Source of the DNA: CBDATB01 sp965199745
GTDB taxonomy: Bacteria > Bacteroidota > Bacteroidia > Cytophagales > Flammeovirgaceae
NCBI GenBank assembly: GCA_965199745.1
Contig: CBDATB010000005.1
Location: 62,001-126,000, forward strand
Length of the DNA stretch: 64,000 nt
Reading direction: 5' to 3'
In this document: positions 1 to 7,654 of the stretch, in pieces
Layout: every line of letters begins with the position of its first letter
How positions within the stretch are numbered: position 1 is the first letter of the stretch
Made by a program: the position numbers and the translations under genes
Notes under the pieces: model-generated
Databases searched by the model: none
Told to the model about the DNA's origin: nothing
What the model saw: the letters and a program-made list of their open reading frames with translations, nothing else

Positions 1-737
1 TTGTAAAGGTAAGCTGATTTTTCTAAATAAAGAATTGCTCTGGCAGGCTTTCCCGCATTAAAATATTCTACTGACTTATTGTAATATTGTAAACCTGTTA
101 ATTGTCTTAAATTTACTTTCTTTTGGATATTCAGAGAAGTCTGGAACACATTCGTCTCGGCGGGGGCTGTATTATTGGATAAATAAATTTTTTCGCGGCG
201 GCTAATGGCTTTTTTGCCAATAATAAAGCCGTGGAAGGGATCGGTAGTTTCTATCAAAATTTCTCTACTAGATAAAACAACTTTCAAGTAAACATGATAA
301 TTAGTCTCGATAGCTCGCACCCGATAGCCCAAACCTTTCAATACATAAGTAAACAAAATAGTACCCGACAGACAATCGTAATCACCTTGCTCAAACGCCT
401 CACTTAAGGTAGCGTATTGACAGTAATTTTTTAAGAAAGTACGATAAATTTGGCAGTATATTTTCCTGATAAGAACCACACCACTTTTTTTGTGCTGCAT
501 TTTCCTAAATTGTTCAGTGAAGTTATTAAGCCTTTTCCTAAATTTATCAAATTTGCTGGCATTCATTGACGGAGAGGCGGCTAAAAGTATATCCAAAAAA
601 TCGGATTTTTCGGGAGAGATGTTTTTGAAAGCTAAATATTCATATGGGCTGAAACCTGCTATTTGCATACCCTGCCCATAGGTGTATACGGGTAGGTAAC
701 AAAACAATAACAATATGTGGTATAATAAATAGCGCAT
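1..737 (-). CDS. Secreted transglutaminase-like protein with C-terminal TPR-like end (3'-partial)
   Basis: The reading frame starts at an ATG (735-737) and stays open to the window edge, so 245 codons are visible and the C-terminus is missing. Residues 1-22 form a signal peptide (hydrophobic core LLYHILLLFCYLPVY, then GQG). The middle fits a papain-fold transglutaminase-like domain: Cys122 in YDCLSG, His148 in NYHVYL and Asp166 in ETTDP would be the Cys-His-Asp triad in the usual order. The last visible residues (LQYYNKSVEYFNAGKPARAILYLEKSAYLY) look like the start of a TPR repeat. It probably acts in the periplasm or at the surface on a peptide substrate that cannot be named. The gene is divergent from lipB. 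The fold assignment is by motif only. Confidence 0.7.
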   Translation of the reverse strand, partial: MRYLLYHILLLFCYLPVYTYGQGMQIAGFSPYEYLAFKNISPEKSDFLDILLAASPSMNASKFDKFRKRLNNFTEQFRKMQHKKSGVVLIRKIYCQIYRTFLKNYCQYATLSEAFEQGDYDCLSGTILFTYVLKGLGYRVRAIETNYHVYLKVVLSSREILIETTDPFHGFIIGKKAISRREKIYLSNNTAPAETNVFQTSLNIQKKVNLRQLTGLQYYNKSVEYFNAGKPARAILYLEKSAYLY

Positions 738-970
738 CAGTAATTCCTATTAATCACAAACATACATAATTTATTAATAATTTATTCATATTAAGTTAAT
801 ATTTAATTTTGTTGTACGAGTATCGTTGTTGTTTTACAGAGTAAGTCCTAATACCGCAGCTCTAAAGAAGCGTTAGATCTGGAAATAAATGAATAAGTTG
901 ATAAGCAAGAGTGAAGTATCATTAAATAACAATACACACTTTTAAGTAATTCAACAAAAAAATCTGACTA

Positions 971-1687
971 TTGAAAAATAAGAAAACCATACTCAAAGAC
1001 TTAGGACTTATTGATTATCAGCAAGCCTGGGATTATCAAACGCAACTTTTTGAAGAAATAATTGCTATTAAGCTGGCTAATAGGCAGAGAGTTACTCGCG
1101 GACAAGCCCTAAAACCTACAGCAAACTATGTGATTTTTTGTGAACATCCACACGTTTATACCTTGGGTAAAAATGGTAATTCGTCTAATCTATTAGTTAA
1201 TGAATTAGGTTTAAAACAGGCACAGGCTGCCTACTATAAAATTAATCGGGGGGGAGATATTACTTATCACGGACCGGGGCAAATTGTGGTCTATCCTATC
1301 ATAGACCTAGATAATTTTTTTACCGATATTCACCGCTATCTTCGTCTGTTAGAAGAGGTGATTATTCGCACCCTGAATCATTACAAAGTTGATGTTGGCA
1401 GGGTGGAAAAACTTACTGGAGTTTGGGTAGATGTAACAAGTGAAGCCCCTCGAAAAATATGTGCAATGGGTGTGAAAGCTGGACGCTGGGTAACTATGCA
1501 TGGGCTGGCACTGAACGTGAATACAGATTTGTCGTATTTCGACCGAATTGTCCCTTGTGGAATCAGTAATAGGGCGGTTACTTCCTTGGCAAAAGAATTA
1601 GGTGAATACCAAGATACTACGGCAGTTAAGGAGTTGATTAAAAAGTATTTTGTGGAAATTTTTGCAATGGATACGAGAGCTTTTTAA
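971..1687 (+). CDS. lipB: Octanoyl-[acyl-carrier-protein]:protein N-octanoyltransferase LipB
   Basis: LipB moves the octanoyl group from acyl carrier protein to the lipoyl domains of pyruvate and 2-oxoglutarate dehydrogenases and the glycine cleavage H protein, the first step of lipoate assembly in the cytoplasm. The 238-aa product has the family signature RGGDITYHGPGQ at residues 93-104, the catalytic Lys169 in MGVKAGRW, and the catalytic Cys196 in IVPCGIS. Length is normal for the family. The start is TTG: the N-terminal sequence from there (KTILKDLGLIDYQQAWDYQ) is the conserved LipB beginning, and no upstream ATG is in frame. It stands alone on the plus strand, converging on the R-M gene that ends at 1750. 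Confidence 0.95.
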   Translation: MKNKKTILKDLGLIDYQQAWDYQTQLFEEIIAIKLANRQRVTRGQALKPTANYVIFCEHPHVYTLGKNGNSSNLLVNELGLKQAQAAYYKINRGGDITYHGPGQIVVYPIIDLDNFFTDIHRYLRLLEEVIIRTLNHYKVDVGRVEKLTGVWVDVTSEAPRKICAMGVKAGRWVTMHGLALNVNTDLSYFDRIVPCGISNRAVTSLAKELGEYQDTTAVKELIKKYFVEIFAMDTRAF

Positions 1688-1749
1688 CAAAAGTTTATTG
1701 AAAATAACTCTCTATTATTATAACATTATTAAAATATTGTTAAAATATT

Positions 1750-4700
1750 TTAATATAGTTCTCTTTCTAATATTTCTTCTTTTCTACTTTTTCCACTGTC
1801 TACTACTTTTTGATTTTTATTTATTTGTTGCTCTAATTCCTCTATTTTTTGTAGTAGGGATTTTTGGTTTTTTATAATAGGAAATTTGAAAGATAAATTT
1901 TTTATTCTATCCGTAGATGCTCTGTAAGTTCTTGAAAAATTTTTCTCAATTCCTATTTTATTTAAAATCCAAGCTAAAAATTTAGCTTCTACTCTATCTA
2001 TTAAAACTCTAATTACTCCACAATGATCCGTTGGAAAAAATTCTTGATTTTCAGAAATGTAACTAACCATCCAGTCACCATCTATTCCCCAAAGGATGGA
2101 AGGATTTGAAAAATCTTTTATAAAAGATTTTTTAACTTTTCCAAAGGGTTCAAAGACATTTGCACTATAGACTGGTATTTTCCCTTCATTATTTTCTATT
2201 TCTTCTTTTAATACTCTTTTACCAATAAATACATCAAAATAACTTTTTTCACTTAACTTAAATTGTTTACTTTCTTTTTGATTGAAAGCATTTTTAAAAA
2301 GATTTTCTATCTTGTTTTTACAGGTGCTTATCTCTGCTTGCGCTTGACTTACTTCTTGGTCTATCGCTTCACATTCAGAGACAATTTTTTGTTGGATTTC
2401 TAAAGTAGGAAGGGGAATTTTGATATTTTTAAGATTAGTTGAATTAAGACCTCCCTGCACAGCTCCTGTAATATTTTCTTTTAATAAAGATTGTCCTTGT
2501 TTAGAAAATAAAAAGTTAAAAATATATTTTTGTGTTCTTAAATTATTACATCTTAAAATAAAGACATGTTCATTAATCATTGCTTTTTTATTTTCTAATT
2601 CTTTTCTTAATAAAGCAATTTTTCCTGTCAAAGCTCCATCTTTACAAATTAAAATATCATTTTCTTCTAGCTGACTTTTATTCCTATTTTGATAAAAATC
2701 TAATGAAACATATTTAGGATTATCTAACTGAATATAACCATTGTTAGCATTGATATGCTCTCCTCCTAAACTTAAAATACCTTCTTTTATATTTCCTACC
2801 CCACCTATAGGTCTATTTCCACTTTCTATATTTTCTACAATCTCTCCCAACTTCACCATCTCCCACTTACTCACCACCTCGTTATTTATTTTAGGATTCA
2901 AACTAATTGTAGTATTCACTTTTACTTTTTCAAAATCAAGCATATCGGTCAATTTTGCTACTTTAACATGCTCTTGTATCTCTTTATCAATATCTTTAAT
3001 CTCTTCTCCCTTAAAAGATTTCAATAAATAACTATTTGCTTTTTGAGGATTATGATGATTTTCTTCATCACACATTTTATTAATGGCATGTCCTTTTGAA
3101 TTGCGATTAATCTTAATTCCTTCACTTCCCTTACGACTAGAAAATTCATAGCCTAAAAAACTTTTTGCCGTCTGTTTTTCTCCCGATTGAACGATAACCG
3201 TTTGTTGATATTTATATGCTTCTTCTATAGTTTCTTTTTTTCTGTAGTCGTCTTTTAAGGTGAGCATAAAGAGATAAAATTTTTCTTGTTCCACCTCTAA
3301 TACTTTTTGAAAAAATCTTTTTTGTAGCTCTTTTTCTTTTTCATCTTGTGATAAATTTTTGAAACTATTTTTTGTTTTTAAATTTTTAATTTCAATTAAG
3401 CTATCAAACCAATTTTGATAGTCTTTGTAAAGAGAAGAATTCTTAATTTCTTCATTAGGTTCTTTATTAATCAACGATTTATAATCGTTAAGATTAATTT
3501 TTCTATAATCAACAAATAGTTGTAAAAATCTGTCTCTATCTAAATAATTTTCTTTTGTGCCATTATTAAAAATTTCTTCTGCAACTACTTTTCTATCGTG
3601 AGCAAAATAAAAATGTCTTTTTTCTAAAAATAAAATTACTGTATTAGTTCCCGTTGCTCCAAAAGTACCACTACCAAAAGAAGCAATTCCTTTAATGTGA
3701 AAATGCTCTAATAAAATTTTTCTTGTTGCAAAATGTAAATCAGAATCATTACTTAAAAGTGAAGAAGGCAAAATAATTCCCACTCTACCCCCTTCTTTCA
3801 AAAGTTGTGCTGTTCTTTCTATAAAGAGATTTTCTATTTCTTTAGAATTTTCTGTTAGATTTTCAAAAAGAGTAAAGTCGTCTCTTCCTATATTGAGGTA
3901 GTTTTTAAAGGACTTAATAGAATAAGGGGGATTAGAAAGAACCACATCAAAAAGATTTTTTTCTTCTTCGCAATTTAGCTTTTTGTGATTTTCTAAACCA
4001 TCACCATTTAAAAAACAAGCAATTTGTGAAGTCCTTGCCAAACGATAATCTTTTTCTATACCGTAAATATAATCTTTTGCCCATTCGGTGCTTTCTTTGT
4101 ATCGTTCGGCATTTCTGAGGATATTATCAAGTTCGTTTTTTTCTAAATTTTTATTTTTATTCAAAACTTTGATGATTTTATCTATCTCCAAATGATCAAT
4201 ATAGTGTTGTAATTCGTCAATGCTTTCCGTTAAAAAATGCCCCGCTCCACAAGCGTAGTCTAAAACTTTGGGTAAAAATTTCTTCTCTCTTTTGGCAAGT
4301 TTTTTTGTAACAATTTCATCAAGTCCTAAAGACAAAATCATAAAACGAACAATTGGCACAGGAGTAAAAAATTGTCCTTCATTTTGTTTGACTCCGTGAT
4401 TTAAAAGCAACTCAAAAAAATCTCCTAAAATTTGTTGCTTTTTGGTATAACGAAATTGAAAATTTTGCAACATTTTAATGAATTCGTTTAAGACTTTGGC
4501 ATTTTGAGTAAAAAGTTCTTTGTTGTGAACTTCTTTTAAGGCAAATTCATTTTGAGTATAATATTTAATTTGTTTAAAGATATTTTCTATTTGCTTTGTC
4601 TTTGAAACTCTAGAATAAGATTTTACTATTTCATCTATTTTCTCATCTTCAAAATAAACTATTTTTTGTCCTAAATGCTCATCCATTCCTTTAGCATATA

Positions 4701-5646
4701 GTTTTTGTAGTCTGTCCTGAATTCTTTCGGGAGTATCTTCTCCTTCTTTGACTTGAAACTCTAACACTTGCTCTTCACCTTTTTCTTCATCCACAATCTT
4801 ACAAAGAAGAAGTGATAAAAAACGATTAAAGGCATTGGCATTATCAGAAATATTATTGTGCCTTAGTATTTCCATAAACGAATTAAAAATTTTACTGGCT
4901 TCAGTAAGAGGCTTTAAATCCTTTTTCTTTAAGGGTTTTAGTTCTATTTCATAAGCATTAACATCTTGTTCAAAAATTCCATTATAATGAAAATAACAAT
5001 TAAAGGTTTCTTGCCACACTTCAAAAAGCTCTTTGTTATTTTTGGCTTTTTCATAAAGTTTGATTTTTTTGTCCCCTGCTTCATAATCTTTTTTATCCTG
5101 CTCTCTATCTACAACCTTGACGATAGCATTTTCGTATAAGAGTTTGTCCTCTTCTATATTCGCAAAATTAGAACTGTACAAACAAAGATAACGGGTAGAT
5201 CTCTCTTGTTGAAAGTAAGAAAAAAGCTGTCCTCCATTAGTAAGCATTTTATTTTTTTCTTTGTCGTATTCTTCGCCCCAAGTTTTACATTCAATGATTA
5301 ATAAAGGTTCCCCTGTTTCTTGCTCCCCCCTACTTTTTTTTCTTACTAAAATATCGGCTCGCCCGCCACTCGCTCCATGTCCTAATTTCCATTTTGGTTC
5401 AAGCTCTAAATCTTCTGGATGATAGCCTTTTTCTAAAAGCCGATGAACACATTCAAAGACAACAAAATTTTCTGGAGATGAAAAATTTAGAGTTTGCCGT
5501 TCGTTTACTTTTAAATCTTTGGGGTAAATTATTTGTTGCTTAGCAAAATCTACTTGTAAACTTTCTTCATTAATTTTTTTTGTAAAAAAATTATTCTCTT
5601 CTACAAAATTTAAATATTTTAAAATCTTTTTGACAATAAGAGTCAT
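1750..5646 (-). CDS. Single-chain restriction-modification enzyme (HsdR-N-type nuclease, HsdM methylase and two-TRD specificity domain)
   Basis: This 1298-aa protein joins cleavage, methylation and recognition in one chain. Residues about 60-180 look like a type I HsdR N-terminal PD-(D/E)XK nuclease: Asp98 in GRADIL and Glu119-Cys-Lys121 in IIECKTW. Residues about 245-780 are an HsdM-like N6-adenine methylase, with FFELLLNHGVKQNEGQFFTP, the SAM motif I VLDYACGAGHFL (461-472) and the catalytic NPPY (572-575). From about residue 955 there are two HsdS-like half-subunits: WEMVKLGEIVENIESG... with PLPTLEIQQKIV at its end, then a second starting FKLSEKSYFDVFIGKR. The layout is of the type IIG/IIB kind (BcgI-like parts fused). 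No separate hsd genes are nearby. The DNA is visibly more AT-rich than the neighbours, suggesting transfer. The exact recognition site and cutting mode cannot be told. Confidence 0.85.
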   Translation of the reverse strand: MTLIVKKILKYLNFVEENNFFTKKINEESLQVDFAKQQIIYPKDLKVNERQTLNFSSPENFVVFECVHRLLEKGYHPEDLELEPKWKLGHGASGGRADILVRKKSRGEQETGEPLLIIECKTWGEEYDKEKNKMLTNGGQLFSYFQQERSTRYLCLYSSNFANIEEDKLLYENAIVKVVDREQDKKDYEAGDKKIKLYEKAKNNKELFEVWQETFNCYFHYNGIFEQDVNAYEIELKPLKKKDLKPLTEASKIFNSFMEILRHNNISDNANAFNRFLSLLLCKIVDEEKGEEQVLEFQVKEGEDTPERIQDRLQKLYAKGMDEHLGQKIVYFEDEKIDEIVKSYSRVSKTKQIENIFKQIKYYTQNEFALKEVHNKELFTQNAKVLNEFIKMLQNFQFRYTKKQQILGDFFELLLNHGVKQNEGQFFTPVPIVRFMILSLGLDEIVTKKLAKREKKFLPKVLDYACGAGHFLTESIDELQHYIDHLEIDKIIKVLNKNKNLEKNELDNILRNAERYKESTEWAKDYIYGIEKDYRLARTSQIACFLNGDGLENHKKLNCEEEKNLFDVVLSNPPYSIKSFKNYLNIGRDDFTLFENLTENSKEIENLFIERTAQLLKEGGRVGIILPSSLLSNDSDLHFATRKILLEHFHIKGIASFGSGTFGATGTNTVILFLEKRHFYFAHDRKVVAEEIFNNGTKENYLDRDRFLQLFVDYRKINLNDYKSLINKEPNEEIKNSSLYKDYQNWFDSLIEIKNLKTKNSFKNLSQDEKEKELQKRFFQKVLEVEQEKFYLFMLTLKDDYRKKETIEEAYKYQQTVIVQSGEKQTAKSFLGYEFSSRKGSEGIKINRNSKGHAINKMCDEENHHNPQKANSYLLKSFKGEEIKDIDKEIQEHVKVAKLTDMLDFEKVKVNTTISLNPKINNEVVSKWEMVKLGEIVENIESGNRPIGGVGNIKEGILSLGGEHINANNGYIQLDNPKYVSLDFYQNRNKSQLEENDILICKDGALTGKIALLRKELENKKAMINEHVFILRCNNLRTQKYIFNFLFSKQGQSLLKENITGAVQGGLNSTNLKNIKIPLPTLEIQQKIVSECEAIDQEVSQAQAEISTCKNKIENLFKNAFNQKESKQFKLSEKSYFDVFIGKRVLKEEIENNEGKIPVYSANVFEPFGKVKKSFIKDFSNPSILWGIDGDWMVSYISENQEFFPTDHCGVIRVLIDRVEAKFLAWILNKIGIEKNFSRTYRASTDRIKNLSFKFPIIKNQKSLLQKIEELEQQINKNQKVVDSGKSRKEEILERELY

Positions 5647-5736
5647 GCCATTTCTGTTTTCTCTCTTTACAATATTTTACATGCCTTGCTCATAAAAATA
5701 ATAAGCACAGTTTAAAAACATTTTATGCAAATAAGA

Positions 5737-6747
5737 TCAATCGGGCAAATAAAAATCAAAAATCAAATTGTTCATGCACTTGAAATGCCCTTTAGGGCAT
5801 TTGTTAAAGCCAATTTTTGAGCAGGGACGACAAGATAGCTTATTGTTTTCAAAAACAGTAAAGGATGTTTTGTAAGGATACATGCCAAAATAAAGCGTGG
5901 TACTACCCCAAATAGAGAATATTTTTTTGTTGAAAGCTGCTGCAATGTGCATAAGGCCTGTGTCATGCGTAAACACACAAATAGCTTGTGCTATCAATGA
6001 AGCCGATTGATTAAGGTTGAATTTGCCGCAACCGTTGAAAACAACAGTATTTTTATTTAATGCTTTTAATCCTTCTTCCCAGTCTGTATTTTCGGTTGTT
6101 CTGTTGAAAAAAGCAGCCACACGTTCACCAACTGCTGCATCGTTTTTATCACCTAACAACACAATAGGTTTATTGATTCTATCACAAAGCCTGATGAGTT
6201 GCTGCAGAGGTAATTTTTTGGTTTGGTGTTGCCCACCAATAGCTAAAGCTACATAAGTTTTACGATAAGGCTCGGGCAGCCACTCGAGTTCCACTTGATC
6301 TTTTTCAGGAATAAAATAATCTAAACCAAAGCCATCATTTTTTACACCCAACACACGAACAGCTTCCATATAACGGTCCACAACATGAATAGCAGGCATG
6401 GAATTAATTTTAAAATTAACATAAATCCACTTCTTTACATTGAGTTTTTTAAAAGATTTACTCTTTACGCCCAGACGGATTTTCAGCAGGCGAGTTCTTA
6501 AGTTACTGTGTAGGTCAATGATATAATCAAATTTTTCTGCTTTTAAGGTTTTAACTAAAAGACTGAAGTTATTTTGTAAAATATGAATTTTATCTATATA
6601 AGGATTATCAGACAAAATACTCCTGTACGACTGCTTGGTGCAATAGTGCAATACTATGTCTTTACGCTGCGTTTTAACAGCCCGAATAACTGGCGTAGTC
6701 AGCACAATATCGCCAATAGAAGAAAAACGCAAAATAAGTATTTTCAT
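5737..6747 (-). CDS. Glycosyltransferase family 9 (heptosyltransferase-like)
   Basis: A 336-aa GT9 enzyme of the WaaF/RfaF type, which moves a sugar, classically ADP-heptose, onto lipid A-core at the inner face of the cytoplasmic membrane. The N-terminus (MKILILRFSSIGDIVLTTPVIRAV) is the typical GT9 beginning, and FTHDTGLMHIAAA near residue 265 is the donor-site motif with the conserved Asp. A Cys-rich patch near the C-terminus (CRPCSKIGFNKCPKGHFKC) resembles the CxxC-containing tail of many bacterial GT9 proteins. It lies 21 bases downstream of rlmB on the same strand and probably shares its transcript. Acceptor and donor sugars are not decidable from sequence. Confidence 0.85.
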   Translation of the reverse strand: MKILILRFSSIGDIVLTTPVIRAVKTQRKDIVLHYCTKQSYRSILSDNPYIDKIHILQNNFSLLVKTLKAEKFDYIIDLHSNLRTRLLKIRLGVKSKSFKKLNVKKWIYVNFKINSMPAIHVVDRYMEAVRVLGVKNDGFGLDYFIPEKDQVELEWLPEPYRKTYVALAIGGQHQTKKLPLQQLIRLCDRINKPIVLLGDKNDAAVGERVAAFFNRTTENTDWEEGLKALNKNTVVFNGCGKFNLNQSASLIAQAICVFTHDTGLMHIAAAFNKKIFSIWGSTTLYFGMYPYKTSFTVFENNKLSCRPCSKIGFNKCPKGHFKCMNNLIFDFYLPD

Positions 6748-6768
6748 AGTTTTTCATCTCGATTAAAC

Positions 6769-7545
6769 TCACATAAAAGTTCGCTGCCTAACTGCCTCAA
6801 AAAGCACTACCCCAGCTGCTACCGAGACATTCAACGAATCCATTTTCTCTGACACGGGTATGCCGGCAAGATGGTCAGCTTGTTTGAGCAAACTTTGTGA
6901 AATACCCTTTTCTTCCGAACCCAGAATGATGGCAGCAGGTATATTAAAATGGACAGTGTAAATGCTTTGTGCTGCTTTTTCAGTACAGGCAAAAATTTTC
7001 AGCCCGCTATATTGCAGATAACGGATGGTTTGCTTCAAGTCTTTCTCACGGCATACGGGAATATGTGCCAAAGCACCCGTAGAGGTTTTCATAGCATCGC
7101 TGCCCATTCGGGCCGACCCTCTATCAGCAGTAATAATGCCGTCCACGCCTGCGCAAAGTGCCGTTCGGGCAATAGCACCAAAGTTTCTCATATCTGTAAT
7201 GCTATCTAATATGAGCAGCAAAGGACTTTTACCGCTGGCAAAGGCAGAGCAAACAACATGATCCAAAGAGGAAAAGCTAATAGCAGACAAATAAGCAACC
7301 ACGCCCTGATGATTTTTCCTAGTGATGCGGTTGAGTTTTTCAATAGGCACTTGATGGCAAGGGATTTTATGCTCTCGAATTAGATCGTTCAAGATTTTGA
7401 ATTGCATACTTTGCCCCTGCATATTGACTAATATTTTGTCTATCTCTTTGCCTACTTTAATCAATTCTATAATAGGTCTGACACCAAAAACCATATCGCT
7501 ATCTTTCTTAGCTGTAGGTTTTCTCGTATATTTTTTTTCAGTCAA
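6769..7545 (-). CDS. rlmB: 23S rRNA 2'-O-methyltransferase of the SpoU/TrmH family (RlmB)
   Basis: A SPOUT methyltransferase of the RlmB type (2'-O-methylation of a guanosine in 23S rRNA domain V). An N-terminal substrate-binding domain (MVFGVRPIIELI...) is followed by the three SpoU motifs: ILDSITDMRNFGAIART, AAIILGSEEKGIS and SLNVSVAAGVVLFEAVR. The open frame extends to a TTG at 7587, but the extra residues are a hydrophobic AT-rich run (KVLFIFIFLIL) not expected in this cytoplasmic enzyme. I chose the in-frame TTG at 7543-7545, giving MTEKKYTRKPT, a familiar Bacteroidota N-terminus; the ATG at 7494 (MVFGVRP) is another option. It is followed closely by the GT9 gene. Confidence 0.85.
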   Translation of the reverse strand: MTEKKYTRKPTAKKDSDMVFGVRPIIELIKVGKEIDKILVNMQGQSMQFKILNDLIREHKIPCHQVPIEKLNRITRKNHQGVVAYLSAISFSSLDHVVCSAFASGKSPLLLILDSITDMRNFGAIARTALCAGVDGIITADRGSARMGSDAMKTSTGALAHIPVCREKDLKQTIRYLQYSGLKIFACTEKAAQSIYTVHFNIPAAIILGSEEKGISQSLLKQADHLAGIPVSEKMDSLNVSVAAGVVLFEAVRQRTFM

Positions 7546-7654
7546 AATAAGAAAAATGAAAATAAATAATACCTTTGATAGAGACAAAAATCAGCTTTTC
7601 TTTTCATAATTTCACTACTTTTGAGCAAGTAATTTTAGAAAACTGTAAAATGAC

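Noticed and set aside
490..681. Plus-strand frame inside the transglutaminase-like gene
   Set aside because: Shadow of the minus-strand gene, which has a signal peptide and catalytic triad.
804..811. TAATTTTG as a lipB promoter
   Set aside because: The -7 match is exact, but no TTG lies at a suitable distance and it is 160 bases from the start.
1739..1752. TTAAAATATTTTAA between lipB and the R-M gene as a terminator
   Set aside because: A/T-only palindrome without a GC stem; not distinguishable from base composition.
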